Below, one piece after another: positions 55,481-63,282 of a stretch of DNA of 64,000 nt. This stretch comes from Palsa-504 sp963808315 (GTDB lineage: Bacteria; Actinomycetota; Actinomycetes; Streptosporangiales; Streptosporangiaceae), in the NCBI GenBank assembly GCA_963808315.1, contig CAWEFK010000026.1, positions 1 to 64,000 on the forward strand, written 5' to 3'. The notes below the pieces were generated by a model. The model was not told the origin of the DNA and searched no databases. It saw only the letters and a program-made list of their open reading frames with translations. A program made the translations under genes and the position numbers. Numbering within the stretch: position 1 is the first letter of the stretch; every line of letters begins with the position of its first letter.

Positions 55481-56701
55481 ATGAAGACCACCGACGACGG
55501 ATACGCCCAGCCCGGCATCGGCCTGATCAGCGTGGGCTGGATGGGTAAGCTGCACAGCCGCGCCTACCAGGCCATCCCGCTGGTGTACCCCGAACTGAAG
55601 ATCCGGCCGCGGTTCGTGCACGCGGCCGACACCGCTGCCGACCGCGCCGATTACGCCCGAGAGGTTCTCGGCTACGCCGAGGCCGGGACCGACTACCGCG
55701 ACGTGCTCGCCGACCCCGAGGTCGACGTGGTGTCCATCTGCGCCCCTAACATGCTGCACCGCGAGATCGGCGTGGCCGCGGCCCGGGCGGGCAAGCCGTT
55801 CTGGATCGAGAAGCCGGTCGGCCGGGACGTCAGCGACACCGCCGAGGTCGCCGCGGCGGCCCAGGCCGCCGGCCTCGTGACGTCCATCGGCTACAACTAC
55901 CGGCATGTCCCGGCGGTGGAACGGGTCCGCGAGCTGATCGCGGCGGGCGAGCTCGGCCGGATCACCAACGTGCGCGCGGCCTTCTTCAACAGCTACGCCG
56001 CCGAGCCCAACGGCGCCCTGTCCTGGCGGTTTCGCCGCGACCAGGCCGGCAGCGGCGCGCTCGGAGATCTCCTCAGCCACGTCGTCGACCTGATGCAGTA
56101 CGTCGTGGCGCCGATCACCGAGGTCAGCTCGCTGCTGTCCACCGTGTACACCCAGCGGCCCGTGTTGCCGATGGGGTCGGCCACCCACTTCGCCGTGATC
56201 GAGGACGGCGAGCTGGGGGAGGTGGAGAACGACGACTACGTCGCGGCCCTGGTCCGGTTCGCGGCCGGCTCGCACGCGGCCGGGGCGGTGGGCACCCTGG
56301 AGGCGTCCCGGGTCAGCGTGGGCCCGCAGTGCGGGCTCGGCTTCGAGATCTACGGCACCGGCGGTTCCGCGGTCTGGAACTTCGAGCGGATGAACGAGTT
56401 CCAGCTCTGCCTGGGCCGGGGCGCGGCCAATCCCGGGTACACCACCGTGCTGGGCAACGCCCGCCTCGGCGACTACGCCCGGTTCCAGCCGGGACCGGGC
56501 AACAGCATGAGCTACGACGACCTCAAGGTCATCGAGGCCAAGAAATTCCTGGTCGCGGTCAGCGGCGGAGACCGGCGCAACTCCACCATCGCCGACGCGC
56601 TGGCCGACGCCGAGGTCATCGCGGCCACCGCGGCGTCGGCCCTGGACGGCGTCTGGCACAAGGTGACCCCGGTTCCCGACGCCACGTTCGGGCCGGCCTG
56701 A
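55481..56701 (+). CDS. Gfo/Idh/MocA-family oxidoreductase
   Basis: The protein has 406 residues from ATG 55481. The N-terminal GIGLISVGWMGKLHSRAYQA is a Rossmann start with the second Gly replaced (Gly-x-Val-Gly-Trp). PFWIEKPVGRD, SIGYNYRHVPAVERVRELIA and SGALGDLLSHVVDLMQYVVA carry the Lys-Pro and His/Asp motifs of the family. The long C-terminal domain (VENDDYVAALVRFAAGSHAA) fits the larger, glucose-fructose-oxidoreductase-like members. Upstream, ATG 55467 opens a five-codon mini-ORF overlapping the start, possibly by chance. The stop overlaps the next ATG. Confidence 0.88.
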   Translation: MKTTDDGYAQPGIGLISVGWMGKLHSRAYQAIPLVYPELKIRPRFVHAADTAADRADYAREVLGYAEAGTDYRDVLADPEVDVVSICAPNMLHREIGVAAARAGKPFWIEKPVGRDVSDTAEVAAAAQAAGLVTSIGYNYRHVPAVERVRELIAAGELGRITNVRAAFFNSYAAEPNGALSWRFRRDQAGSGALGDLLSHVVDLMQYVVAPITEVSSLLSTVYTQRPVLPMGSATHFAVIEDGELGEVENDDYVAALVRFAAGSHAAGAVGTLEASRVSVGPQCGLGFEIYGTGGSAVWNFERMNEFQLCLGRGAANPGYTTVLGNARLGDYARFQPGPGNSMSYDDLKVIEAKKFLVAVSGGDRRNSTIADALADAEVIAATAASALDGVWHKVTPVPDATFGPA

Positions 56702-57496
56702 TGGCCACCGGGAATGAACAGAGCCTGCCGGTCGTGGTGGCGCTCGGGTCGGTCGACCCAGCGCTGGTGGCCGGGGTGTTCGACGGGCACTGCCGGTTCG
56801 TCCCCCGCGGCCGCCGTGGCCGAGGGCGCGATCGGCATGGCCCTGCACCTGGTCAAGCGGTTCGGCACCCTCACCGCGCTGGTGCGTGAGGGCCGCTGGG
56901 CTCAGCGCACGGAGGTCGAAGTCGGTGACCTCGGGGGCGCCGCCCTCGGCGTGGTCGGCTACGGCCGCATCGGCCAGCGGACGGCCCAGCTCGGCGCGGC
57001 GTTCGGGATGCGGATCCTGGCCTACGACCCGGTCAGCGAGCCGCCTGCCGACGTGCGCTGCACCGACCTGTCGGACCTCGCCGAGCGCAGCGATGTCATT
57101 ACCTTGCACCTGCCGCTGACCGGCCAGACCCGTCACCTGGTCGACGACGCCTTCCTGGCGCGGGTCAGGCCCGGTGCCGTGCTGGTCAACTGCGGCCGTG
57201 GCGGCCTCATCGACACCGACGCCGTGTGGCGGGCCCTGTCCACCGGGCGGCTGTCCGGGGTCGGCCTCGACGTCTTCGACCCCGAGCCGCCCCGCCCCCA
57301 CCCGCTGTATGACCACCCGGGCGTCGTCCTCACCCCGCACCTGATGGGGCTGAGCCTGCGCGCCACCGCCGCGACCTTTACCGCCGCCGCCCGCGGCGTC
57401 CTGGACGTGCTGGCCGGCCGGGAGCCACAGGCCGTGGCGAACCCCGCCTGGCGCACCAACCGCACGAAGGAGACCAGCCATGACCAGCTCCGCTAA
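56701..57496 (+). pseudogene. D-2-hydroxyacid dehydrogenase, N-terminal domain deleted and frameshifted
   Basis: ATG 56701 starts a normal N-terminus (LPVVVALGSVDPALVAGVFD, GHCRFV). Then, near 56805, the frame and the alignment jump directly to AAAVAEGAIGMALHLVKRFG, which is the NAD-domain entry. About 65 residues of the substrate-binding domain, with its catalytic Arg-neighbour region, are missing. The rest is well kept: VGYGRIGQRTAQLGAAFGM, LPLTGQTRHLVDDAFLARV, VNCGRGGLIDTDAVWRAL (Arg) and HLMGLSLRATAATF. Without the first domain and with the shift it should be inactive. The frame runs on to overlap the next gene by 17 bases. Confidence 0.8.
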
Positions 57497-58358
57497 CAAG
57501 ATCGCAGGAGCGCCCATCTCCTGGGGCGTGTGCGAGGTCCCCAGTTGGGGCTACCAGCTCGCGCCCGAACGCGTCCTGGACGAGATGACCCAGGTCGGGC
57601 TGGCCGCCACCGAGTTCGGCCCGGACGGGTTCCTCCCCGCCGACCCCGCCGCGCTGGCGGCCCTGCTGGCCTCCCGGCACCTGGCCGCGGTCGGCGGCTT
57701 CACCCCCGTCGTCCTGCACGCGCCCGGCCACGACCCGGTGCCCGGGATCACCCGGCTGCTCGACAGCTACGACGCCGCCCGGGCCGGCGTCCTCGTGCTG
57801 TCCGCCGCCACCGGCCGCGACGGCTACGACACCCGGCCCGACCTCGACGAGGCCGGCTGGCAGGCGTTGCTGGCCAACCTCGACCGGCTCACCGCCGTGG
57901 CCGCCGAGCGCGGCGTCCGCGCCGTCCTGCACCCGCACGTCGGCACCATGGTCGAGCGCGGCCACGAAGTGCAGCGGGTGCTGGCAGGCTCGGCCATCTC
58001 GCTGTGCCTGGACACCGGGCACCTGCTGATCGGCGGCACCGACCCGGCCGAACTGGCCAGGCAGGCCCCGGACCGCATCGCGCACACTCACTTCAAGGAC
58101 GTCGCCGACCAGATCGCGGCCCAGGTCCGGTCGGGCCGGCTGACCTACACCGAGGGGATCAGGCGCGGCATGTACCGGCCGCTTGGCCGCGGCGACGTGG
58201 ACTTCGCCGCCATCGTCAGCCACCTGCGCGGCCGGGACTACGGCGGCTGGTACGTCCTGGAGCAGGACACCATCCTCACCGAGGAGCCCCACGGCGAAGG
58301 CCCGGTCGCCGACGTCAGGCAAAGCGCCACCTACCTGCGCGAGCTGCTGGCCGCTTGA
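57480..58358 (+). CDS. TIM-barrel isomerase/dehydratase, IolE-like
   Basis: A 292-residue protein. IAGAPISWGVCEVPSWGYQL, then ATEFGPDGFLPADP at the second strand, are the inosose dehydratase (IolE)/inosose isomerase signature. AVLHPHVGTMVERGHEVQRV, LCLDTGHLLIGG and HTHFKDVADQIAAQ give the metal-binding residues. GAAGGAGA precedes ATG 57480. It probably converts an inosose to the diketone that iolD in the same operon uses, or isomerises inososes. Confidence 0.85.
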   Translation: MTSSANKIAGAPISWGVCEVPSWGYQLAPERVLDEMTQVGLAATEFGPDGFLPADPAALAALLASRHLAAVGGFTPVVLHAPGHDPVPGITRLLDSYDAARAGVLVLSAATGRDGYDTRPDLDEAGWQALLANLDRLTAVAAERGVRAVLHPHVGTMVERGHEVQRVLAGSAISLCLDTGHLLIGGTDPAELARQAPDRIAHTHFKDVADQIAAQVRSGRLTYTEGIRRGMYRPLGRGDVDFAAIVSHLRGRDYGGWYVLEQDTILTEEPHGEGPVADVRQSATYLRELLAA

Positions 58359-58370
58359 GGAGCAAGCAGA

Positions 58371-58748
58371 ATGACCTCCGATGCCGGGCCGGGCTACCTG
58401 TCCGCCGACGTCAGGCGGATGGCCAACCTGCTGCAGGTGTCCTCGGCGTTCGGCCGGGCCATGGAGGTCGTCGACCGCGCCGCGATGTCGGCCGCCGTGG
58501 CCCCGGTCCTTCAGGCAATGGCCGCTGACGGGGCGTCGCAGGCCGCGATCGGGAACGTGATCGCGGCGTGCGCGGAAGGCTACTCGTTCCCCACCAACCT
58601 GGACCTGGATCAGCCCATCGACGGGCTCGCGCCGCCCACCCAGGCGGACATCCTCGGCCGAGCCGTGGCGGAAGGCTGGTCACGGCAGCAACTGGAAATC
58701 CAACTCGGCGTCTGGAGCACCCGGCGCCAGACCCGGAGGCCTTCGTGA
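58371..58748 (+). CDS. Uncharacterised small protein in the polyol operon
   Basis: A 125-residue protein of helical nature. Start at ATG 58371 with GAGGAGCAAGC upstream. Visible features are a helix rich in Met and Ala (LQVSSAFGRAMEVVDRAAMS), a middle NVIAACAEGYSFPTNLDL, and a Trp-containing SRQQLEIQLGVWST end. No Cys pair or motif is known to me. The stop overlaps the GTG of the SDR gene, so it is part of the operon, and its natural composition supports its being real. Confidence 0.7.
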   Translation: MTSDAGPGYLSADVRRMANLLQVSSAFGRAMEVVDRAAMSAAVAPVLQAMAADGASQAAIGNVIAACAEGYSFPTNLDLDQPIDGLAPPTQADILGRAVAEGWSRQQLEIQLGVWSTRRQTRRPS

Positions 58749-59548
58749 GCGAATTCGAGTCGAGCCGGCCACCCGGCCTGCTGGCGGACCAGGTGGTCCT
58801 GGTCAGCGGGGGCACGGCGGGCCTGGGTGCGGGCATCGCCCGGGCCGCGGCCCGGGCGGGCGCGGCCGTCGCGGTCAGCGGCCGGCGCCGTGAGCCGGGC
58901 GAAGCGCTGGCCGCCGGGCTTACCGCCGACGGGACTAAGGCACTGTTCGTGCAGGCCGACGTGGCCGACGTGGCCCAGGCGCGAGCCTGCGTGGCGGCGG
59001 TGATCGCGGCGTTCGGCCGGGTGGACTGCCTGGTCAACGCGGCCGGGCTGACGAGCCGGGGCACGCTGCTCGACACCACCCCGGAACTGTTCGACGCCCA
59101 CGTCGCGGTGAACCTCAGGGCACCGTTCTTCCTCATGCAGGCCGTGGTGGCCGACCTGGTCGCGCGCCAGGCCCCCGGCACCATCGTCAACATCAGCTCC
59201 ACATCGGCGCACGCCGGCCAGCCCTACCTGGCCCCCTACGTCACGACCAAGGCCGGGCTGGCCGGGCTGACCCGCAACGCAGCGCACGCGCACCGCTGGG
59301 ACCGGATCCGCATCAACGCCCTGAATATCGGCTGGACCGACACCGACGGCGAGGACGCCACCCAGCGCCGCTTCCACGGCGCGGGCGACGACTGGCGGGA
59401 GAAGGCCGCCGCCACGCTGCCGATGGGCAAACTCGGCCAGGTAGCGGAGATCGCGGACTTCGTCGTGTTCCTGCTGTCGGAGCGTTCCGGCGTGGTCACC
59501 GGCTCGGTCATCGACTGGGACCAGAACGTAATCGGAGGAATGGACTGA
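58745..59548 (+). CDS. Short-chain dehydrogenase/reductase (SDR)
   Basis: The protein has 267 residues. GTG 58745 overlaps the preceding TGA. NAD-binding VVLVSGGTAGLGAGIARAAA has the Gly-x-x-x-Gly-x-Gly pattern; CLVNAAGLTSRG is the NAG motif. The catalytic Ser is in VNISSTSAHAGQPYLAPYVT with Tyr-x-x-x-Lys as YVTTK. The C-terminal SGVVTGSVIDWDQNVIGG is typical. Probable role: oxidation or reduction of a keto-sugar or inosose intermediate. Its stop overlaps the ATG of the next gene. Confidence 0.9.
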   Translation: MSEFESSRPPGLLADQVVLVSGGTAGLGAGIARAAARAGAAVAVSGRRREPGEALAAGLTADGTKALFVQADVADVAQARACVAAVIAAFGRVDCLVNAAGLTSRGTLLDTTPELFDAHVAVNLRAPFFLMQAVVADLVARQAPGTIVNISSTSAHAGQPYLAPYVTTKAGLAGLTRNAAHAHRWDRIRINALNIGWTDTDGEDATQRRFHGAGDDWREKAAATLPMGKLGQVAEIADFVVFLLSERSGVVTGSVIDWDQNVIGGMD

Positions 59549-60552
59549 TGCGGATCGGACTGCTCGGCCTCGGCCGGATCGGCGCGTTTCACGCCGAGAC
59601 GCTGGCTGGCCTGCCCGCCGTCGAGGACCTTGTCATCAGCGACCCGGTGCCAGCACTGGCCGAACAGGCCGCCGGGCGGTTCGGCGCGCGGGTCGCCGCC
59701 AGCCCCGAGGCGGTGCTCGCCGCCGGGGTCGACGGGATGGTCATCGCCGCACCCACCGACTTCCACACCGAGCTCATCGAGTTGTGCGTGGCCGCGGGCC
59801 TGCCCACCTTCTGCGAGAAGCCGGTTTCGCGCGACGCGGGCCAGGCGGTCCGGCTCGCCCGCCTGGTCACCGACACGGGCGTGCCGGTCCAGATCGGATA
59901 CCCGCGCCGGTACGACCCCGCCTTCGCCGCCGCCCGCGCCGCGGTAGCCGACGGCGAGCTCGGTACGGTCCTTACGGTCCGGTCCACCACACTCGATCCC
60001 GCCCCGCCGCCACGCGCCTACCTGGCCGGGTCCGGCGGGATCTTCCGTGACTGCGCCGTGCATGACTATGATGCGGTCCGGTGGGTGACCGGACAGGAGG
60101 TGACCGAGGTGTACGCCGCGGGCACCAACCAAGGCGCGGAATGGTTCGGCGAGCTCGGCGACGTGCACACCGCCTCGGCCGTGCTGACCCTGGACGGCGG
60201 CGCGCTCGCCGTCGTCTCCAACACCAGGTACAACGCCCGCGGCCACGACGTGCGGCTGGAGGTGCACGGGACCAGGGACAGCCTGGCGGCCGGGCTGGGA
60301 CCTGGGCTCCCGCTGCGGTCGGCCGAGCCGGGCGTCTCGTTCCCGGACGGCAAGCCCTTCACGTTCTTCATGGACCGGCTGGCCGAGGCGTTCCGGACCG
60401 AACTGACGGCGTTCACCGAGGTGGTGGCCGGCCGGCGCGCCTCACCGTGCACGGTGCTCGACGCGGTCGAGACCGGCTGGGTGGCCGAGGCCTGCACGTT
60501 GTCGCTGCGCGAGCACCGCCCGGTCCGGATCGAGGAAGTCCGGATCACATGA
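59548..60552 (+). CDS. iolG: Inositol 2-dehydrogenase-like oxidoreductase (IolG)
   Basis: A 334-residue Gfo/Idh/MocA enzyme. GLLGLGRIGAFHAETLAGLP starts the Rossmann domain; TFCEKPVSRDAG carries the Lys-Pro; PVQIGYPRRYDPAFAAARAA is the YPRRYD/FMRRYD motif of inositol dehydrogenases; FRDCAVHDYDAVRWVTGQEV gives the catalytic Asp/His. It oxidises myo-inositol or an isomer to the inosose. ATG 59548 overlaps the SDR stop (TGATG). Confidence 0.87.
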   Translation: MRIGLLGLGRIGAFHAETLAGLPAVEDLVISDPVPALAEQAAGRFGARVAASPEAVLAAGVDGMVIAAPTDFHTELIELCVAAGLPTFCEKPVSRDAGQAVRLARLVTDTGVPVQIGYPRRYDPAFAAARAAVADGELGTVLTVRSTTLDPAPPPRAYLAGSGGIFRDCAVHDYDAVRWVTGQEVTEVYAAGTNQGAEWFGELGDVHTASAVLTLDGGALAVVSNTRYNARGHDVRLEVHGTRDSLAAGLGPGLPLRSAEPGVSFPDGKPFTFFMDRLAEAFRTELTAFTEVVAGRRASPCTVLDAVETGWVAEACTLSLREHRPVRIEEVRIT

Positions 60553-60571
60553 TCTTAGGTCCGGGGCTCGC

Positions 60572-61617
60572 GTGACCGGCCGGGTGCGGATCGCCCTGGC
60601 GGGTCTAGGCCGGATGGGCCGGATCCACGCCGCCAACCTGGCCGGCCGCTGCCCGTCGGCCGAGCTCGCCCGCGTCTTCGACCGCGATCCCGGCGTGGCC
60701 CGCCGGGTGGGCGAGCGGTTCGGTGTCCCGTGGACGGCCGTTTACGACGACATCCTGGCCGACCGGCGCGTCGACGCCGTGGCGATCGCCGCGCCGACCG
60801 CGGCGCACGCCGAGCTGAGCGTCCGGGCCGCCCAGGCCGGCCAGCACGTCTTCTGCGAGAAACCGATCTCGCTGGACCGGCAGGCCACGGTCGAGGTCAT
60901 CGACCTGGTGGGCCGGGCGGGCGTGATCTTCCAGGTGGGCTTCCACCGCCGGTTCGACCCGGACTGGGCCGCGGCCACGGCCCGGATCCGGGCCGGCGAG
61001 CTGGGTGACGTCTACCTGTTCCGCACCTCACTGCGGGACATGACCCCGCCCAGCCGGCCTTCCTGGCCCACTCCGGCGGTTTTTTCACCGACGTCACCAT
61101 CCACGACCTGGACGTGGCCCGTTGGATGGTCGGCGAGGTGGTGGAGGTGAGCGCGTACGGGACGGCGCTGTCCGATCCCGGCTTCGTCGAGCTCGGCGAC
61201 ATCGACACCGCCGTGGTGGTGCTCCGCTTCGAGAACGGCGCGCTCGGCGTGATCGACGACAGCCGCGCGGCCGGCTACGGCTACGAGTGCTCGACCGAGG
61301 TGATGGGCCGCCGGGCCACCGTCCGCATCGACAACCCGCAGTACCGGCACTACGAATGGCGCACGCCGGGCCGGGCGTCGCACGACCTGGTCCGCGACTT
61401 CGAGCAGCGCTACCCGCTGGCCTACGTCGAGGAGCTCGAGGGCTTCGCCCGCAGCGTGGCCGACGGCGTACCGCCCCGGGTCACCGGCCACGACGCCCTG
61501 GCCGCGTTCGACCTAGCCCAGGCCGCCACGTTGTCCTGGCGCCAGGGCCGCACCGTCCGCCTGGACCCGGTCCGCACCGCCGCCGGCGTCAGCTACCGGC
61601 TGGGCGGTGCTTCCTGA
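60572..61617 (+). CDS. Gfo/Idh/MocA-family oxidoreductase, one frameshift
   Basis: GTG 60572 gives VRIALAGLGRMGRIHAANLA, FCEKPISLDRQATVEVIDLV, QVGFHRRFDPDWAAATARIR, the same IolG-like pattern. In the stretch CCCAGCCGGCC at about 61052 one C seems missing. The next frame continues FLAHSGGFFTDVTIHDLDVA, RWMVGEVVEVSAYGTALSDP and the C-terminal beta sheet to TGA 61615-61617. About 348 residues in total, the normal length. Last gene of the second operon and its third dehydrogenase of this family. Confidence 0.83.
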
Positions 61618-61638
61618 CCGGCTGTCTAGGCTGATGGC

Positions 61639-62205
61639 ATGCTCAGCGCGGAAAAGGACGGCCAGACCTGGCGTATCGGGACAGCCGCTGAGGCCGCATG
61701 GATCACCGAGGGCACGTCGATAAGCCGGACCATCACCGCGGCCATCCCCCCGATCTTCGAGGCCTACGCCACCGTCGTGCTGCCGGACGACGGTGACGGC
61801 CGGGCCAGGCACGACCGGGCCGTGCTCGCGCTGCTGACCGAGCACTCGGCCGGCCAGCCGTGGTGGCTCGGCTACCTCGACACCGGTGCCGATGACATCG
61901 TCTTTCCCGGAGCCCCGATGGTGACGCTGTACGCGGGATGGCATTACGTGCTGGTCGAGGCGGGCCCGCAGCAGGCCGCGAGCTGGCGGCAGTCCGACCT
62001 CGGGTCGTTCTGGCGGGGTGTCCTGCCCAACCTGATGTTCCCGGCCGATCGCTCCTGGCTGGCTTCCACGTTGTGGGACGACGACTGGACCTGCCTCGGC
62101 GGCCCGGCCGAGCTCGTGGCCAAGTTCCCGCGCCACCCCGACCTCCAGGCCCGGCCGGTCGCCCTGGGCGAGGACGCCACACCCCCCGGCCATCAAGCCT
62201 TCTGA
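61639..62205 (+). CDS. Hypothetical protein, conserved-looking
   Basis: The product has 188 residues with natural composition. TWRIGTAAEAAWITEGTSIS, ITAAIPPIFEAYATVVLPDD, GQPWWLGYLDTGADDIVFPG, YAGWHYVLVEAGPQQAASWR and LMFPADRSWLASTLWDDDWT show many Trp and Pro residues and an even distribution of hydrophobics, a compact cytoplasmic protein. No known domain is recognised. ATG 61639 lies 21 bp after the preceding stop. I have the impression of having seen similar actinobacterial proteins, but without a named family. Confidence 0.7.
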   Translation: MLSAEKDGQTWRIGTAAEAAWITEGTSISRTITAAIPPIFEAYATVVLPDDGDGRARHDRAVLALLTEHSAGQPWWLGYLDTGADDIVFPGAPMVTLYAGWHYVLVEAGPQQAASWRQSDLGSFWRGVLPNLMFPADRSWLASTLWDDDWTCLGGPAELVAKFPRHPDLQARPVALGEDATPPGHQAF

Positions 62206-62666
62206 CCGGCCCCGCCCTCGTTCCCGGCCCCGTCCCGGGCCCGTCCCCGACCCCGGCCCTCGTTCCGGCCCGCCCGGCCCCCGGCCCCTAGCGTCCCATC
62301 CGACCCACTCGCCACACCTGGGGCTATTCCCGGCCCGGCCGCCGGTTTCCGTGATGGATCCGGGCACGGCGGTGGATCCGGAGGCGGGCGAGGCAGCGCA
62401 GGACCGGGGCTTGGCGTCGCCCCGCATAAATCAAACAAAGATCGTGGCGAATTCAGGCTTCGTGAAGACTTTTGGGTACTATGATCCACAAAGGTCCCCA
62501 CCAAGCCCGAATCTTCCACGAAAAGTCCGCATCTGGCCGGAACGGACGTGATCCGGGAACGCGGATGGGGCGGTGATGACGCGTGGTGTCCCGCGAGCCG
62601 ACGCAGTGAGCGGATCGTGCGGGGCTGGCCCGCGTTCCCCCGGACGGGCGGCTATGCGACCAGCCT
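62206..62666. other. Intergenic region without a supportable gene
   Basis: The first 150 bp are a C/G-rich low-complexity tract (repeated CCCGG/CCCCG blocks). A short A+T-rich window at about 62430-62500 (TCAAACAAAGA and TTTTGGGTACTATGATCC) resembles a promoter. The rest is unremarkable. It separates the plus-strand hypothetical gene from the 3' end of the minus-strand toxin gene. Confidence 0.5.
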
Positions 62667-63083
62667 TTATGTGGGCCGCCCGTGCACTCCGACCAGCTCG
62701 ACGAATGCCTCCGCGCCGTGGAAGTCGCCGGGATTGGCGGTATACAGCGGCAACGCGTTGCTGGCCGCGGTTGCGGCGATCATGAGATCCGAGGCGCGCT
62801 CGCGTGGCTGGCGCCCCGCGGCACGGACCGCCGCGCAGATCTGCCCGTAGAGCCTGGCCGCCTCGTGATCGTAGGGGAGCGGCTCGAAGGTAGCCTCAAC
62901 ATGCTGCAGCACCGCCACCCGCCCGGCTCGTTTCAGCGGATCGTCGGTGGCATGAGGCCCATAGGACAGCTCTCCCAGAGTGATCGCGGTAATCAGGAAG
63001 TTCTCAGGCAGTTCCGCCGGGTCATACAGCTTCAGGGCCGCGATGATACTGGTGTCAAGCACACCGGTCTCGTGTTCGGTCAC
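62667..63083 (-). CDS. PIN-domain toxin, VapC-like
   Basis: The product has 138 residues. PIN nuclease residues are Asp10 (VLDTSIIAAL), Glu38 (ITLGELSYG) and a late Asp in ASDLMIAATA. The final NPGDFHGAEAF is the typical C-terminal strand. VapC toxins cut RNA, often tRNA. ATG 63083 overlaps the stop of the small upstream gene (ATGA), so they form a toxin-antitoxin pair. The wide PIN family includes many substrates, so the target is not assigned. Confidence 0.88.
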   Translation of the reverse strand: MTEHETGVLDTSIIAALKLYDPAELPENFLITAITLGELSYGPHATDDPLKRAGRVAVLQHVEATFEPLPYDHEAARLYGQICAAVRAAGRQPRERASDLMIAATAASNALPLYTANPGDFHGAEAFVELVGVHGRPT

Positions 63084-63271
63084 AGGCCGGTTCCCTGGTA
63101 GGGATCGTGGACATCCTGTCGCACCACCGCATCCAGGTCGGCGTGCAGCTCCTGAACGTCAATCGCTGGAGCAGTCGCGAAGATGGCCAGAACTTCTTCC
63201 CTGGGAACGGACTGGCGGCGCCGGATCGGGATCATCTTGGCGCCGTACCACAGGATGTCGCGGCCTGACAC
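63080..63271 (-). CDS. VapB-like antitoxin candidate
   Basis: The 63-residue product precedes the PIN toxin with a four-base overlap, the usual antitoxin position. IRRRQSVPREEVLAIFATAP and the acidic end (ELHADLDAVVRQDVHDPYQG) fit an antitoxin with an N-terminal DNA-binding part and a C-terminal toxin-binding tail. GTG 63271 is used; ATG 63235 would give a 51-residue form. It starts 11 bp after the dapD stop and may share its promoter. Confidence 0.72.
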   Translation of the reverse strand: MSGRDILWYGAKMIPIRRRQSVPREEVLAIFATAPAIDVQELHADLDAVVRQDVHDPYQGTGL

Positions 63272-63282
63272 TACCGCCGGTG

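Noticed and set aside
55037..57517. Minus-strand ORF of over 800 codons over the second operon
   Set aside because: Antisense of three recognised plus-strand genes.
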